DNA of 48,624 bases from Bacillota bacterium (GCA_012837335.1 DURM01000011.1:1-48624); one strand, 5' to 3'; positions 18,057 through 27,380 are shown, counted from the stretch's first letter. Made by a program: numbers and translations. The notes: generated by a model not told the origin, from the sequence alone.

Positions 18057-18842
18057 TTATAATCCCAGCAGTGAATCAACCCGTGCCACGATGTCCGGGC
18101 TGTCTGCCAATTCAACTGGATGAACCAGAGCAATCCACGCTGGATTGAGGCCTGTTTCAACATCCGGAACGATATTCTCGATATGGAGAATGCGTTTACC
18201 GGCTTCCAAATAAATCGGTTCCAGCTTGATGCTCCGCCACTCTTCCGGATTGCGGCCGAATCCACCCGTATTGGGAAATTCTACGGACTCAATGACCAGC
18301 TCTCCATCTACGCTTACACTGCGGAAGACATCATAGCGTGCTCCGGTTGAATACATCATGACAGGAACATAGACTCCTGATTTCGGCACATCAAACTCCC
18401 ACTCCAACCAGTGACCGAGATCGTTCCAGTGAGAGAAACAGGGGTAAGTGCGATCGGTTTGAACCTGGACTGAACCGCCCCCTTGAGCAATAAAATCGAG
18501 AGAGCGAACTGCGATAATCTTTTCACCTACATTGAAACTTATTTCATCAGTAAACTCTCCTACTGTAACTCTGACAGTGACTCTTCCTTCCTCTGAAGGA
18601 ACAAATACAGCTTGATTGTCATCGCCCGGAGTTATTGTACCGCCAACCGCTTCCCAAACTGGGGTTTCGGTTATTTCAGTCAGCACCCCTACAGCAGTTC
18701 GTCCTACTAGTGAAAGCTTGACTTCATCCCCAACATCGACTGACGCTGCATCCATTTCGATCCTAACCTGCGCTAGATCAGAACTGCAGCCCACAAGTAA
18801 TATCAGGGCCAAAGCTAGAACCAAAAGATGCTTTTTCCTCAT
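18057..18842 (-). CDS. Putative lipoprotein with Ig-like and CBM35-like domains (anchored partner of 17234-17776)
   Basis: A 261-residue lipoprotein: MRKKHLLVLALALILLVGC gives a clear lipobox. Residues about 25-110 form a bacterial Ig-like domain (EMDAASVDVGDEVKLSLVG; GRVTVRVTVGEFTDEISFNV). Residues 115-250 carry the same beta-sandwich as the protein at 17234 (FSHWNDLGHWLEWEFDV, VPVMMYSTGA, NPAWIALVHPVE). I chose the ATG at 18842: AAGGA is seven bases upstream and the signal peptide is well formed; an ATG at 18863 adds seven residues and is less likely. Probable surface binding protein for plant polysaccharide; the ligand is unknown. Confidence 0.65.
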   Translation of the reverse strand: MRKKHLLVLALALILLVGCSSDLAQVRIEMDAASVDVGDEVKLSLVGRTAVGVLTEITETPVWEAVGGTITPGDDNQAVFVPSEEGRVTVRVTVGEFTDEISFNVGEKIIAVRSLDFIAQGGGSVQVQTDRTYPCFSHWNDLGHWLEWEFDVPKSGVYVPVMMYSTGARYDVFRSVSVDGELVIESVEFPNTGGFGRNPEEWRSIKLEPIYLEAGKRILHIENIVPDVETGLNPAWIALVHPVELADSPDIVARVDSLLGL

Positions 18843-18879
18843 AGTGAAGTCCTTCCCATTCATTTTAATCTACACTTTA

Positions 18880-19539
18880 TTATTTTGCTAAATCATAAAC
18901 GCGGACATTATCGAAATATGCTTGTTTGAGATCTTCCCGACGGGAAACATTTAAGAGAATCTTGCTTGCCGCTCCACCTTCAACACCTGCAGGATCAAAC
19001 TCAGCATTTTCTAAAATTACAATTTGATTGCCTACAGCATCCAGGTAGTAAACGTTAAATCCTTCTGCATTCCAAGTTAGAACTAAGGTATGCCATCTGT
19101 CGTTTGGCAGATTGACAAGATTTTCAGTCTGCTGGCCAGCAGGGCGGGGGCGTACGTTTCCACTGCCAGTAACAAAGACACCGATCAGTCTGCCGCTTGC
19201 ACTGTGAACTTCAATATTGATGTTGTCCCTGATGGCGCTTGGCTGATAGAAGTCAACCATCATTTTGCCTTCAACAACCTCAGGAATCTCCTGGACGATT
19301 TCGCCGTAAAGATCAGGAGTGTTATTCAGCACTACTGCTAGGTTACCATCAGATACTCTGCCAGAAGCAGCGTCTACAACTTGAGCCGCCAAATCATGAG
19401 TCAGTTCCCAACCAGCAGGTTTCTCACCAATAGTGTTGTCCTCGAAGGAATCGAAAAACACGAGTTCTTCAGCGGATACAGCTAAGCTCAGCACTGATAC
19501 TAACAAAAATACAGTAACAGCAATTAATGTTTTTCTCAT
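18880..19539 (-). CDS. Secreted LamG/concanavalin-like protein
   Basis: A 219-residue protein with a Sec signal peptide (cleaving near AVSAEE) and one beta-sandwich domain starting LVFFDSFEDNTIGEKPAGWE. Other landmarks are HSASGRLIGVFVTGSGNV, NDRWHTLVLTW and the closing AYFDNVRVYDLAK, a pattern seen in LamG/concanavalin-type jelly rolls. There is no lipobox and no catalytic glutamate pair that I can recognise, so binding is more likely than hydrolysis. The lipoprotein encoded upstream at 19713 carries the same domain behind an Ig-like module. The ATG has GGAGGG seven bases upstream. Confidence 0.65.
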   Translation of the reverse strand: MRKTLIAVTVFLLVSVLSLAVSAEELVFFDSFEDNTIGEKPAGWELTHDLAAQVVDAASGRVSDGNLAVVLNNTPDLYGEIVQEIPEVVEGKMMVDFYQPSAIRDNINIEVHSASGRLIGVFVTGSGNVRPRPAGQQTENLVNLPNDRWHTLVLTWNAEGFNVYYLDAVGNQIVILENAEFDPAGVEGGAASKILLNVSRREDLKQAYFDNVRVYDLAK

Positions 19540-19684
19540 CTACATGCCCTCCATTTGGTTATTTTTCAAAGTAAGTAAAACAACAACCTGCCAGTTTGCT
19601 GCTATTATCCACCTCCCAATTTTTGCTTACAGTTAATATTTTGCCGTTTCGATTAAAATTCCTGTTAAAAATATCATTTTGTTT

Positions 19685-19706
19685 GGGAGTACTGCAGAGT
19701 ACCCCC
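19685..19706. repeat. Hairpin without T tract between two exported-protein genes
   Basis: GGGAGTACT / AGTACCCCC form a nine-base stem (one mismatch) with a four-base loop. On the minus strand it is preceded by a T run and followed by AAACAAAATG, so it does not fit a classical terminator for the gene ending at 19713. It may be an mRNA processing or stabilising stem. Confidence 0.45.
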
Positions 19707-19712
19707 AAAAAA

Positions 19713-20684
19713 TTACTGTTCTAACAGCTCCTGGACTGCCAGGTCCACAACGCGAATGTTATCGATATAGATCGTTTTATCCATGTCGCGCTTGGTTACT
19801 GCAGCGCTAAACCTGATTACTTGTCCATCTCTTGCTGCTTCTTCGAAGTCCTCTCCGCCTGCTGGTGTTACCTCTTCCCTCACGCCATCAACAATAATAA
19901 ACACCTTATACTTCTTAGTCGCATCGTTCCACTGGAATTCCACAGTGTTCCACTGGCCATTTGGCATACTGTGAGTGTATGGTTTGTTAGAACCGTCTGG
20001 TCTGCGGTGGCCAACATTGCCGCTTTGAGTCATAAAGAGTCCAAACAAACGGCCTGACTCAGAGAAAAATTCAAGATTTGCATTTTCGGTAACATCAGGG
20101 TCTTTGTAAATATCTACTGTGAGCGAGTGATAGAGAAGTGGTTCATCAAATTCAATATCAACTCTTCCTTCTGCATCGGGCACACTCACGATTTTGACGG
20201 ATTTACTGCCGTCTGAAGCCCGCTCAGTGCTGATTCTGCCGCCTGAATATCCGGTGCCATCGTGAACTTCTCGATCAGTCACAATCCATCCATCCGGATA
20301 TTGGCCAACTTCAAAGTCCTCAAAAGATTCTTCGTAGACAACAGGATTGGGTAGTTCTGAGGAAACATTAAATGTGATGCTGCCGGAAACACCGTCAGCT
20401 TCCGCGGTTACCACAACTTCGCCAGGTCTCAGGGCTGTTAAAACCGCAGTAAGTCCATCTCCGGTTACTGATGCCAGAGATTCATCATTTACCGTCCAGG
20501 TCACCTCAGTCAGCCGAACTGCCGTATCCATACCGGATTTACCTTCTGCGGTTAGATTGACAGTCTCGCCAACCTCCAAATTAGAGCGGTAATCGTGGGT
20601 GATTTCAATCACTGCTAAATCAGAACACCCTGCTAACAGCACAGCACCAACGATCAACAAAACCAATGACACTCTTTTGACCAC
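19713..20684 (-). CDS. Putative lipoprotein with BIG2-like and LamG-like domains (anchored partner of 18880-19539)
   Basis: A 323-residue lipoprotein; the lipobox VLLAGC gives Cys19. Residues 28-108 form a BIG2-type Ig-like domain (LTEVTWTVNDESLASVTGDG; GEVVVTAEADGVSGSITFNV). Residues 115-313 repeat the beta-sandwich of its downstream neighbour (YEESFEDFEVGQYPDGW, SESGRLFGLFMTQSGNVG, GQWNTVEFQW, YIDNIRVVDLA). It starts with a GTG that overlaps the TAG of the pectate lyase gene by one base, so its translation is probably coupled to the lyase. A likely surface carbohydrate-binding protein acting with that enzyme; the ligand is not known. Confidence 0.65.
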   Translation of the reverse strand: MVKRVSLVLLIVGAVLLAGCSDLAVIEITHDYRSNLEVGETVNLTAEGKSGMDTAVRLTEVTWTVNDESLASVTGDGLTAVLTALRPGEVVVTAEADGVSGSITFNVSSELPNPVVYEESFEDFEVGQYPDGWIVTDREVHDGTGYSGGRISTERASDGSKSVKIVSVPDAEGRVDIEFDEPLLYHSLTVDIYKDPDVTENANLEFFSESGRLFGLFMTQSGNVGHRRPDGSNKPYTHSMPNGQWNTVEFQWNDATKKYKVFIIVDGVREEVTPAGGEDFEEAARDGQVIRFSAAVTKRDMDKTIYIDNIRVVDLAVQELLEQ

Positions 20685-23566
20685 TACTGATACCCCTTTC
20701 CTTTAGTGTAATCTACATAAACCTCGGGATCCGTACCGTGCAAGTATTCTTCAATATTGGTGTAGCCATCCCCATCAAAATCCTCATTGAGTGGCAAATC
20801 CCAGCTGGGATCAAAACCATATCTGATGCACCACCAATCAGGAATCCCATCATAATTGCTGTCTTTGGCTGCCGGGTGGGAAAACACCCGCTGCAGTCCT
20901 CCGACATCCTGGGGTGAATCAATATGCCTGCCGGTACGTTCAATCACTGATTGGACCACACGCTGGTCAATCAGGTCTCGAGGTAATGCCCCGCCATCTG
21001 CCATAACGCGCTCATAAGCTTCCAGAGCAGAAACAGTGGTTACTAAACCGGTATCAAAAGGCTGCGACTGCCTATACGAAGTTTCGAAAACATCGCGGCT
21101 GATCCGCACATCAACCAGGCTCCAAGGATCGGTCGGTACATCGCCGTTCATGTAGTTGCCGGCAAAATATGCTTGTGCATAGGGACTATATTCCCGAAAT
21201 GCTAAACTGCCGCCTGAGTTGAATCCACTGATGTAGTAATTATTGATAAAATTATACTTTGTAACAGAGTTATTGTCATTGTTTGCCCCTGATGTTGTGC
21301 CGCCCCAGTTGTAAAACACATTGTTGCGAAAATCAATTAATGCACCTTCCGGATCGCGGCGATAATCAGTATAGTTGCCCGGGCGCGGCATTCTGCCCAT
21401 ATGATGGGCCCAAAGGTTGTTTAAGAAAGAGTACTTGCTGCCGAACTCGCCGCGAATTAGTGAGCCATAGCCATGGGCTCCTTTTGAATGAAACGTATTT
21501 TTAAGACTTTCAGTGATCAGAGACCACTGCACAGTAATATTATCGCTTGCAGATACGGAAAGTGTTTCATCCACACCCCAGCTAGTCGAGACGTGGTCAA
21601 GAATTATGTTTTTCGATTCATTGATCCACAATGTGTCAGCTTCTTGCTGATGCAGATCCCCAAGTCTGAACCGGAGATGCTGAATAATCACATCATGGGT
21701 CTGAATTCTGGTATCATAATCGGCTATGGTAATTCCTTGACCGGGAGCAGTTTGACCGGCAATCGTTAAGTAAGGATTTGTGATCAGCAGTGGCGACTGC
21801 AGTCTGATTACACCGCTAACTGCAAAAACAACAATTCGTGGACCACTGGCATCAATCGCTTCCCTTAAAGAACCGGGACCCCGATCATTTAAATTAGTTA
21901 CAATGAAAACCCTGCCTCCACGTCCACCTTGGGTCCATGCTCCAAAACCCTCAGCGGTTGGGAAAGCCGGCACAATAGGCGGTTCCGAAAGCTGAGATAC
22001 ACCTAAGTACTGCTTGGCAATACGACTTACATTTGGATTTGAATCGGCTGTAAGCAGAGTAAAGATATCATTTAAATCTGATCTTCCAGCACCTATTTCA
22101 CTTAGAGCTCTAGCTGCTGCAATCCTTAAACTGGACTCATGGGCATTCAGTACCATATCCATCAGGATTGGGATAGCCTGATCAGCACCGGGACCAACAG
22201 CACTTAAAATTCTTACCGCATAAAGCTTAATTTCCGAGTCACTATGATCAATCGCGGTATTAATCAAAGCCTTGAGCACCTCAGAATCCTGCTTGGCTGC
22301 CGCAAATAGATAAGGAGAAACTGCCCAGCGGCAGTCGCTGTCGATCTGGTCAAGAGCAGCCAGCAGCTTAAGCGCCAACTGAGAGCTGACCTTGTCCATC
22401 AGCCCGATCATTCTGTACGCCGATTCGCGAATCTGCCTGTCTTCGCTGCTGTCCAGCGCATGAGCAATAATTTGCTCTTCCAGCTGGTAGTCATTTTTAA
22501 CCAACCATTCCCACGCATTAACTGCTGCTCGACGCAGTTCGATGCTCTCCTCGTGATCTTCTGCTAACTCCGCTAAACGGGGAACTATTCCTGCATAAGC
22601 AGAATCCAGAGCAGTCACACCAAGGCAGGCAGATAAACGCACCTGGGCATTCTCATCATTAAGGGCAAGCAGGAAGAGTTCAAGCATTTCTGATTGACTT
22701 GCTTCATCTACTCCAACTGCAAAGGCACCTAAATGCACTGCCAAAAGCTGCTTGACATCGGTATCTGCCGACAGAAAGATGTTTTTAACAACAGAAATAC
22801 CATCTTTACTCGTATTGATGATATGAATCAGAGCATCATTGGCCAAAAAGCCCAATTTAGCATCGTCAAGAAGCCGCAGAAGCGCGGTTACCATAACCTC
22901 TGTATCGATTTGGAGATTATTCAACGCTCCCTGCGCCGCCCACACCAGCTGGAAGGCAGATTCAACCCGAGCTACTGCCAGAGCCAAAACAGCCAGATCA
23001 TTATCGTATCCGATCTTGCCAATTGCCTGCGCAGCTGCTGCCCGTACCTGCGCATCTTCGTTGCGGTCTAAAATCAGCTCACCCAGCTTTCTCGATGTGT
23101 GCCTAGCAGCAGGTCCAATTGCTTCCAATCCCTGCGCTGCGGCGCGACGTATCTGGGGAGCAGGGTCATTCAACATCTGCATCAACACAGTCACACTTTC
23201 TGCTGTGTCAATCTGACCGAGGATGCGGGCAATTGCCTGCCTTACCGGCAGCATGGAAGCATGGGAATACTTGGTTAAACCTGATTCCAAGCTCGGCACC
23301 GCCGCGCTGCCCACTTTAACTAAAGCGGCGCTGGCCACCTGCTGAACACTATAATCGGAATCAGCTAATAGCTCGACCAGGCGGTCTATTACCTGCTGTT
23401 CGCTGACTTTTTCTGCTTCCAAGAGAGCTACAGCCTCTGCTCTTATCTGTGGGTTCTGGTCCACTGTCATCGCCATAAACTGCTCATACTCTAACTGCGC
23501 TTGTCCTAATCCTGCGAAAACAATTAGGAGCAGAGCAGTTAAAAGCACCTTGTTTGTAAGCTGCAA
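20684..23566 (-). CDS. Secreted HEAT-repeat / pectate lyase (PL1-type) fusion
   Basis: A 960-residue exported enzyme. Sec signal peptide (residues 1-23). Residues about 30-522 are HEAT/PBS-type alpha repeats (for example DPAPQIRRAAAQGLEAIG at 134-151). Residues 534-880 form a right-handed beta-helix of PL1 type: FPTAEGFGAWTQGGRGG (535-551), LNDRGPGSLREAI (559-571), LDHVSTSWGVDET (656-668, candidate calcium ligands Asp657 and Asp666) and GRMPRPGNY (724-732, candidate catalytic Arg725/Arg728). A calcium-type tail contains DSNYDGIPDWW and DFDGDGYTNIEEY (thrombospondin-3-like). It should cleave pectate by beta-elimination outside the cytoplasm. It starts with TTG behind GGAGGGG. It lies between GH28 and the binding lipoproteins. 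The HEAT fusion is uncommon to my knowledge and may bind glycan or a protein partner. Confidence 0.83.
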   Translation of the reverse strand: MQLTNKVLLTALLLIVFAGLGQAQLEYEQFMAMTVDQNPQIRAEAVALLEAEKVSEQQVIDRLVELLADSDYSVQQVASAALVKVGSAAVPSLESGLTKYSHASMLPVRQAIARILGQIDTAESVTVLMQMLNDPAPQIRRAAAQGLEAIGPAARHTSRKLGELILDRNEDAQVRAAAAQAIGKIGYDNDLAVLALAVARVESAFQLVWAAQGALNNLQIDTEVMVTALLRLLDDAKLGFLANDALIHIINTSKDGISVVKNIFLSADTDVKQLLAVHLGAFAVGVDEASQSEMLELFLLALNDENAQVRLSACLGVTALDSAYAGIVPRLAELAEDHEESIELRRAAVNAWEWLVKNDYQLEEQIIAHALDSSEDRQIRESAYRMIGLMDKVSSQLALKLLAALDQIDSDCRWAVSPYLFAAAKQDSEVLKALINTAIDHSDSEIKLYAVRILSAVGPGADQAIPILMDMVLNAHESSLRIAAARALSEIGAGRSDLNDIFTLLTADSNPNVSRIAKQYLGVSQLSEPPIVPAFPTAEGFGAWTQGGRGGRVFIVTNLNDRGPGSLREAIDASGPRIVVFAVSGVIRLQSPLLITNPYLTIAGQTAPGQGITIADYDTRIQTHDVIIQHLRFRLGDLHQQEADTLWINESKNIILDHVSTSWGVDETLSVSASDNITVQWSLITESLKNTFHSKGAHGYGSLIRGEFGSKYSFLNNLWAHHMGRMPRPGNYTDYRRDPEGALIDFRNNVFYNWGGTTSGANNDNNSVTKYNFINNYYISGFNSGGSLAFREYSPYAQAYFAGNYMNGDVPTDPWSLVDVRISRDVFETSYRQSQPFDTGLVTTVSALEAYERVMADGGALPRDLIDQRVVQSVIERTGRHIDSPQDVGGLQRVFSHPAAKDSNYDGIPDWWCIRYGFDPSWDLPLNEDFDGDGYTNIEEYLHGTDPEVYVDYTKGKGYQ

Positions 23567-23587
23567 TTCAATGACCCCTCCCGACCT

Positions 23588-24961
23588 TTAAGCTTCACTG
23601 TCAAAGAGAACTTTACCATTGGGATCTTCCACTAATACCTGCTTAAACTCGATCGCTTCCGCATATATGGTTTGGATACCTTGATCCGAGGTAATACTTA
23701 CGTTTTCAAATGTCAAATTCCTAACTGGCATTTCAGGAAGTCCCCGCACAAAGATGCCAATATCTGCGCCGCGGCAGATCACATTCTTCATTGAAACATT
23801 CCGGAACTTTGGAGTCTCCTCAGTTACCGGCATTACCTTTTTCTCATCCGGTTTGACCTCATAGTACATATCGAAGAGAATCGCGGGTCCGTCGATATTG
23901 ACCATGTCAATACTATCGATCCAAACATTCTCGACTACACCGCCCCGTCCCCGAGTGCTTTTAAACCTCAGACCTACGTCGGTACCAATAAACTGACATC
24001 CGGTCACCCAGATATTGCGAACTCCTCCCGACATCTCGCTGCCGATTACAAATCCACCGTGACCGTGATAAACACGGCAGTCGCGGATCACAACATTTTC
24101 TGTTGGCACACCGATTTTGCGCCCAATCTCATCCTTGCCTGATTTAAGACAGATGGCATCATCACCAACATCAAAGACAGAGTTTTCCACAACTGCATTG
24201 CGGCACGACTCCAAATCTAAACCGTCTCCGTTTTGGGAATACCACGGATTTCTCACCGTGATATTGCGTAAAGTAATGTCTTCACATAAAATCGGATGGA
24301 GATTCCACATCGGTGAGTTTTGAAATGTAGGACCATCAATTAATACTACCCGACAGTTAATTAGATTCATTAACCGCGGACGAAGATAAACCCTAACAGC
24401 ATCATATTCTGTTAAGGGAGCCTTTTTGACCATCAGCTGCCGCAGTTTCTCCGCGCCTTCCATAGCTTCCACATTCGGCCACCAAATCTCGCCATCGGAA
24501 TCAACAACACCACCTGATGCGGTCAACTCACGCCACTGCTTATCTGTCATTTTAAAGCGTTTTACAGGCCGCCAGCAGTGTCCCGATCCATCAAACACAC
24601 CGCTGCCGGTAATGGCTATATTCTCTAAATCCTCACCATAGATAGGTGATGTCACCATAACATGTTCCACTCCATTTAAACTTACTTTCCTAAGCGGATA
24701 CTGCTCATAATTAGGAGTGAACAGAACAACAGCACCAGCTTCTACGTGAAGATTGATGCCGCTTTTAAGAATAATCGGTCCTGTTAGCCATAATCCTTTT
24801 GGAATAATAACCTGACCTCCACCTGCTGCAGCGCAGGCTTCTACTGCTGCATTGATCGCCTCGGTGTTCAAGGTTTTACCGTCAGAAACCGCTCCAAAAT
24901 CCCGAATATTCACTTTGTTGTCGACAAATGTTGGTACTTTAACTTGGATTGATTCAAGCAC
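23588..24961 (-). CDS. GH28 polygalacturonase, probably cytoplasmic exo-acting
   Basis: A beta-helix glycosidase of 457 residues. It starts with VNIRDFGAVSDGKTLNTEAI, typical of GH28. The catalytic set is present; numbered from the ATG at 24976-24979 region used by a longer 463-residue reading, it is NGDGLD (Asp255), GDDAICLKSG (Asp273, Asp274), GHGGFVIGSEMSGG (His307) and LRFKSTRGRGG (Arg338, Lys340); subtract six for the start chosen here. There is no signal peptide, so it should digest imported oligogalacturonides, like other intracellular exopolygalacturonases. I prefer the GTG at 24961, six bases after GAGGAGA. It lies 21 bases before the pectate lyase gene and after the module B solute-binding protein, consistent with one uptake-and-digest pathway. 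Confidence 0.88.
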   Translation of the reverse strand: MLESIQVKVPTFVDNKVNIRDFGAVSDGKTLNTEAINAAVEACAAAGGGQVIIPKGLWLTGPIILKSGINLHVEAGAVVLFTPNYEQYPLRKVSLNGVEHVMVTSPIYGEDLENIAITGSGVFDGSGHCWRPVKRFKMTDKQWRELTASGGVVDSDGEIWWPNVEAMEGAEKLRQLMVKKAPLTEYDAVRVYLRPRLMNLINCRVVLIDGPTFQNSPMWNLHPILCEDITLRNITVRNPWYSQNGDGLDLESCRNAVVENSVFDVGDDAICLKSGKDEIGRKIGVPTENVVIRDCRVYHGHGGFVIGSEMSGGVRNIWVTGCQFIGTDVGLRFKSTRGRGGVVENVWIDSIDMVNIDGPAILFDMYYEVKPDEKKVMPVTEETPKFRNVSMKNVICRGADIGIFVRGLPEMPVRNLTFENVSITSDQGIQTIYAEAIEFKQVLVEDPNGKVLFDSEA

Positions 24962-25013
24962 AACGATTCTCCTCATCAATTGAATTTAAAGATATAAATA
25001 AAATTAGTCCAAA

Positions 25014-25033
25014 GAGGGGAGTTTCCTCCCCTC
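25014..25033 (-). terminator. Hairpin after the module B solute-binding protein
   Basis: GAGGGGAG / CTCCCCTC with a four-base loop, followed on the minus strand by TTTGG. Short T tract; it probably attenuates rather than stops transcription into the GH28 gene. Confidence 0.6.
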
Positions 25034-25042
25034 ATGAATGAA

Positions 25043-26374
25043 TTATTGGTTAAAGAGATCGTCCAGGTTAGCTTGAATAACCGGTTTTAATGCGGCCATG
25101 CATGCTGCCGGGCTGAGTTCACCTTGACCGACTAAACGTACATCGTCCACATATGTTCCCAAGAAGGTCTCAAACAATCTGGAAGCGGTACCAGACCAGT
25201 TCATATTGCCTTCTAAGAAAACTTGAGCAGATTGTTGATTGCGGACGTGTCTTGCAAGGAGATCACTTTGGGTTACGTCTTCTTCACGCCACATATAAGT
25301 CTTGAGTGCGATTAATGCTTCGGGTTGAGCAGCGTTTGCCGGAATGAGGGTAGTATTCAGAGCCTGTACTGTCCATTGGTAATCGTCAACTCTTGGTCCC
25401 TTTGGATATGGTACGATTACCCATTCGTCTTCCATCGGCATCAGGTAGTCTGGAAGCTGCCAGGAACCTGCGTAGAACCACATTGCAGCTCTGCCGTTAA
25501 CAAATGCGTTTCTCAGATCACCAGAGCTGTTAGTTGGCATCTGAACTTTCAGTTCACTCCACCACAGACGATACTGCTCTAAAGCTTCCAGGTAAGCTGG
25601 CTCATCTCCGGTAAAGATAACTCTGCCGTTCTCGTCAACGCGAGTTAAGCTCGCACCGTTGGATACCGCCAAGTCCCAAGGACGTGCGTCTACAATACCC
25701 CATTGGTCGATTTCGCCGTCGCCATCGAGGTCTTGAGTAGCAGCAATTGCGATTTCAGTAGCTGCGTCCCAATCCCATTCGCCGGCTAGGTAGAGCTCAA
25801 AAGGATCAGCTAAACCTTCGCGGTCAATCAGGGTCTTGTTATAAGCTACAAATATCAAGTCGTTTTGGTAACCAAAGAGCGGACGCCACTCAACTGGTCC
25901 AATACCCCAGTACTCGCCTTTGTACTTGAAGGCTTCCTCAACTTGTCTTAAGCTCGGGGGCATATTATCCCAGTATTGGTCGCCAATGATTTCATAAACT
26001 GGATAAGCAGCGTCATTAGATACTAATTCCCAGTAACCGATCTTGTTCTGCACATGCCAGAGGTCGTTTACAGATTCACCGGATAACAGGCGGTTAAAGT
26101 TAATCTCGGGAATTTCCCGCTCCTGCATCCAATTAATCTTAACATTGAACAGTTCTTCTACTTCTTCTACCCGTCCCATAACCATCAGGTCATCCTGGAA
26201 ATAGTTGGCCATTCTTTCGCTGGTCCAGGAGATAATGGTTACAGTTTCGCCACCAAAATCATAGTTTTCAGCTGGCTGCAGACCAAACTGGGTCAAATCA
26301 AAAGCCGCAGCAGATGAACCGAAAACGATAAGACTCACCAACATAGCAGTGATCAACAGTCTTGCTCTTTTCAC
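25043..26374 (-). CDS. Carbohydrate ABC transporter solute-binding protein (paralogue 5, module B)
   Basis: A 443-residue extracytoplasmic sugar-binding protein with a Sec signal peptide (cleaving near SSAAAFDL) and no lipobox. It has an EF-hand-like DLDGDGEIDQWG loop and the C-terminal LDDLFNQ tail, but is more diverged than paralogues 1-4 and lacks their VLSPDEVDF start; its mature N-terminus is GLQPAENYDFGGETVTIIS. Trp- and Tyr-rich stretches (GEWDWDAATEIA, AMWFYAGSWQLPDYL) could line a sugar site. It directly follows the module B permeases, which it most likely serves, and precedes GH28, which points to oligogalacturonide-type ligands (inference). It starts with GTG behind AAAGGAGG. Confidence 0.87.
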   Translation of the reverse strand: MKRARLLITAMLVSLIVFGSSAAAFDLTQFGLQPAENYDFGGETVTIISWTSERMANYFQDDLMVMGRVEEVEELFNVKINWMQEREIPEINFNRLLSGESVNDLWHVQNKIGYWELVSNDAAYPVYEIIGDQYWDNMPPSLRQVEEAFKYKGEYWGIGPVEWRPLFGYQNDLIFVAYNKTLIDREGLADPFELYLAGEWDWDAATEIAIAATQDLDGDGEIDQWGIVDARPWDLAVSNGASLTRVDENGRVIFTGDEPAYLEALEQYRLWWSELKVQMPTNSSGDLRNAFVNGRAAMWFYAGSWQLPDYLMPMEDEWVIVPYPKGPRVDDYQWTVQALNTTLIPANAAQPEALIALKTYMWREEDVTQSDLLARHVRNQQSAQVFLEGNMNWSGTASRLFETFLGTYVDDVRLVGQGELSPAACMAALKPVIQANLDDLFNQ

Positions 26375-26465
26375 TAATATACCTCCTTTGTTTTAACTAG
26401 TCAGCTGATAAACTAAGACCAACTTCCCCCCCGCGCATCACCTCCGCTATTCTAATTAGTAAAGC

Positions 26466-27380
26466 TTAACCAACCAAACCTGTGCGTTCTACGCTCTCGA
26501 TAAAGTAGCGCTGAGTGAACGCAAATAGGGTTAACAGCGGCAGAATAAACAGAATCATACCTGTGTTATTTAGGAGTGAAATATACTGCCCGGTAAAGTG
26601 TGCCCCCTGCGAATATGCATAGTTCTCAGCAGCAACGTCTAGTGTGTGGGAAAGTAGTGTTGCCTGCCGCCAGTACATGCCTGTAAAGAAGTAATCATTG
26701 TACTGCCAGACAAAAGAAAACAAGAAGACGATCACCAGTGCCGGCATTGCTCCTGGGAGCATTACCCGGATAAATGTCTGCATAGCGTTGGCTCCGTCGA
26801 TATAGGCTGCTTCTTCCAGCGACTTTGGCGAGTTCTTAAAGAATTGGCGCATAATATAGATGAACAGACCATTGTTAAACCCTGTGCCGCTGGCAGCCAT
26901 CAAAATGAACGGCCAGATGCTGTTTAAAAGATCGATGCCGGGTTTTGGCAGCACAAATGGAATAGAGAAGAAACGGAAATTTAGGTACAGAGGCAGAATA
27001 ATGATCTGCGGCGGCACAATCAATGTGAATATGGCCAAACCAAAGATGATCTTTGCGCCCCTGAATTTGAATCTTGCCAATCCATAACCCACAAGAGTAC
27101 AGGATGCCAGCTGCAAAACGGCAATCAGGAATGAAAAGGCTAGGGAATTACGAAGCGCAGTGAAATATTTCATATGAACATACATCGCTCGATAATTATT
27201 AAAGGTAAAGTTGCGTGGAATCCATTTTACGGTCTGGTCATACAGATCCTGTTCGGTCATGAATGACGACACGATCTTAGCAAGCAGCGGCCGCAAAATT
27301 ACATAGCAGACGCTGATAATAATCAAATACCTGAGAACGCCTAAGATAAAGCCAATGACTTGTTTTCGTTTCACTTCCAT
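26466..27380 (-). CDS. Carbohydrate ABC transporter permease, MalG-like (module B)
   Basis: A 304-residue inner-membrane permease, six predicted helices, with the EAA loop EEAAYIDGANAMQTF near residue 200. It is close to the module A protein at 9037, sharing LPLYLNFRFF, GFNNGLFIYIMRQFF and the C-terminal RYFIESVERTGLVG. It follows the MalF-like gene by 12 bases. The start is uncertain: the ATG at 27380 is two bases after GGGGGG, and a GTG two codons later has better spacing. It forms the translocation channel with 27393-28319; the ATPase must come from elsewhere. Confidence 0.9.
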   Translation of the reverse strand: MEVKRKQVIGFILGVLRYLIIISVCYVILRPLLAKIVSSFMTEQDLYDQTVKWIPRNFTFNNYRAMYVHMKYFTALRNSLAFSFLIAVLQLASCTLVGYGLARFKFRGAKIIFGLAIFTLIVPPQIIILPLYLNFRFFSIPFVLPKPGIDLLNSIWPFILMAASGTGFNNGLFIYIMRQFFKNSPKSLEEAAYIDGANAMQTFIRVMLPGAMPALVIVFLFSFVWQYNDYFFTGMYWRQATLLSHTLDVAAENYAYSQGAHFTGQYISLLNNTGMILFILPLLTLFAFTQRYFIESVERTGLVG

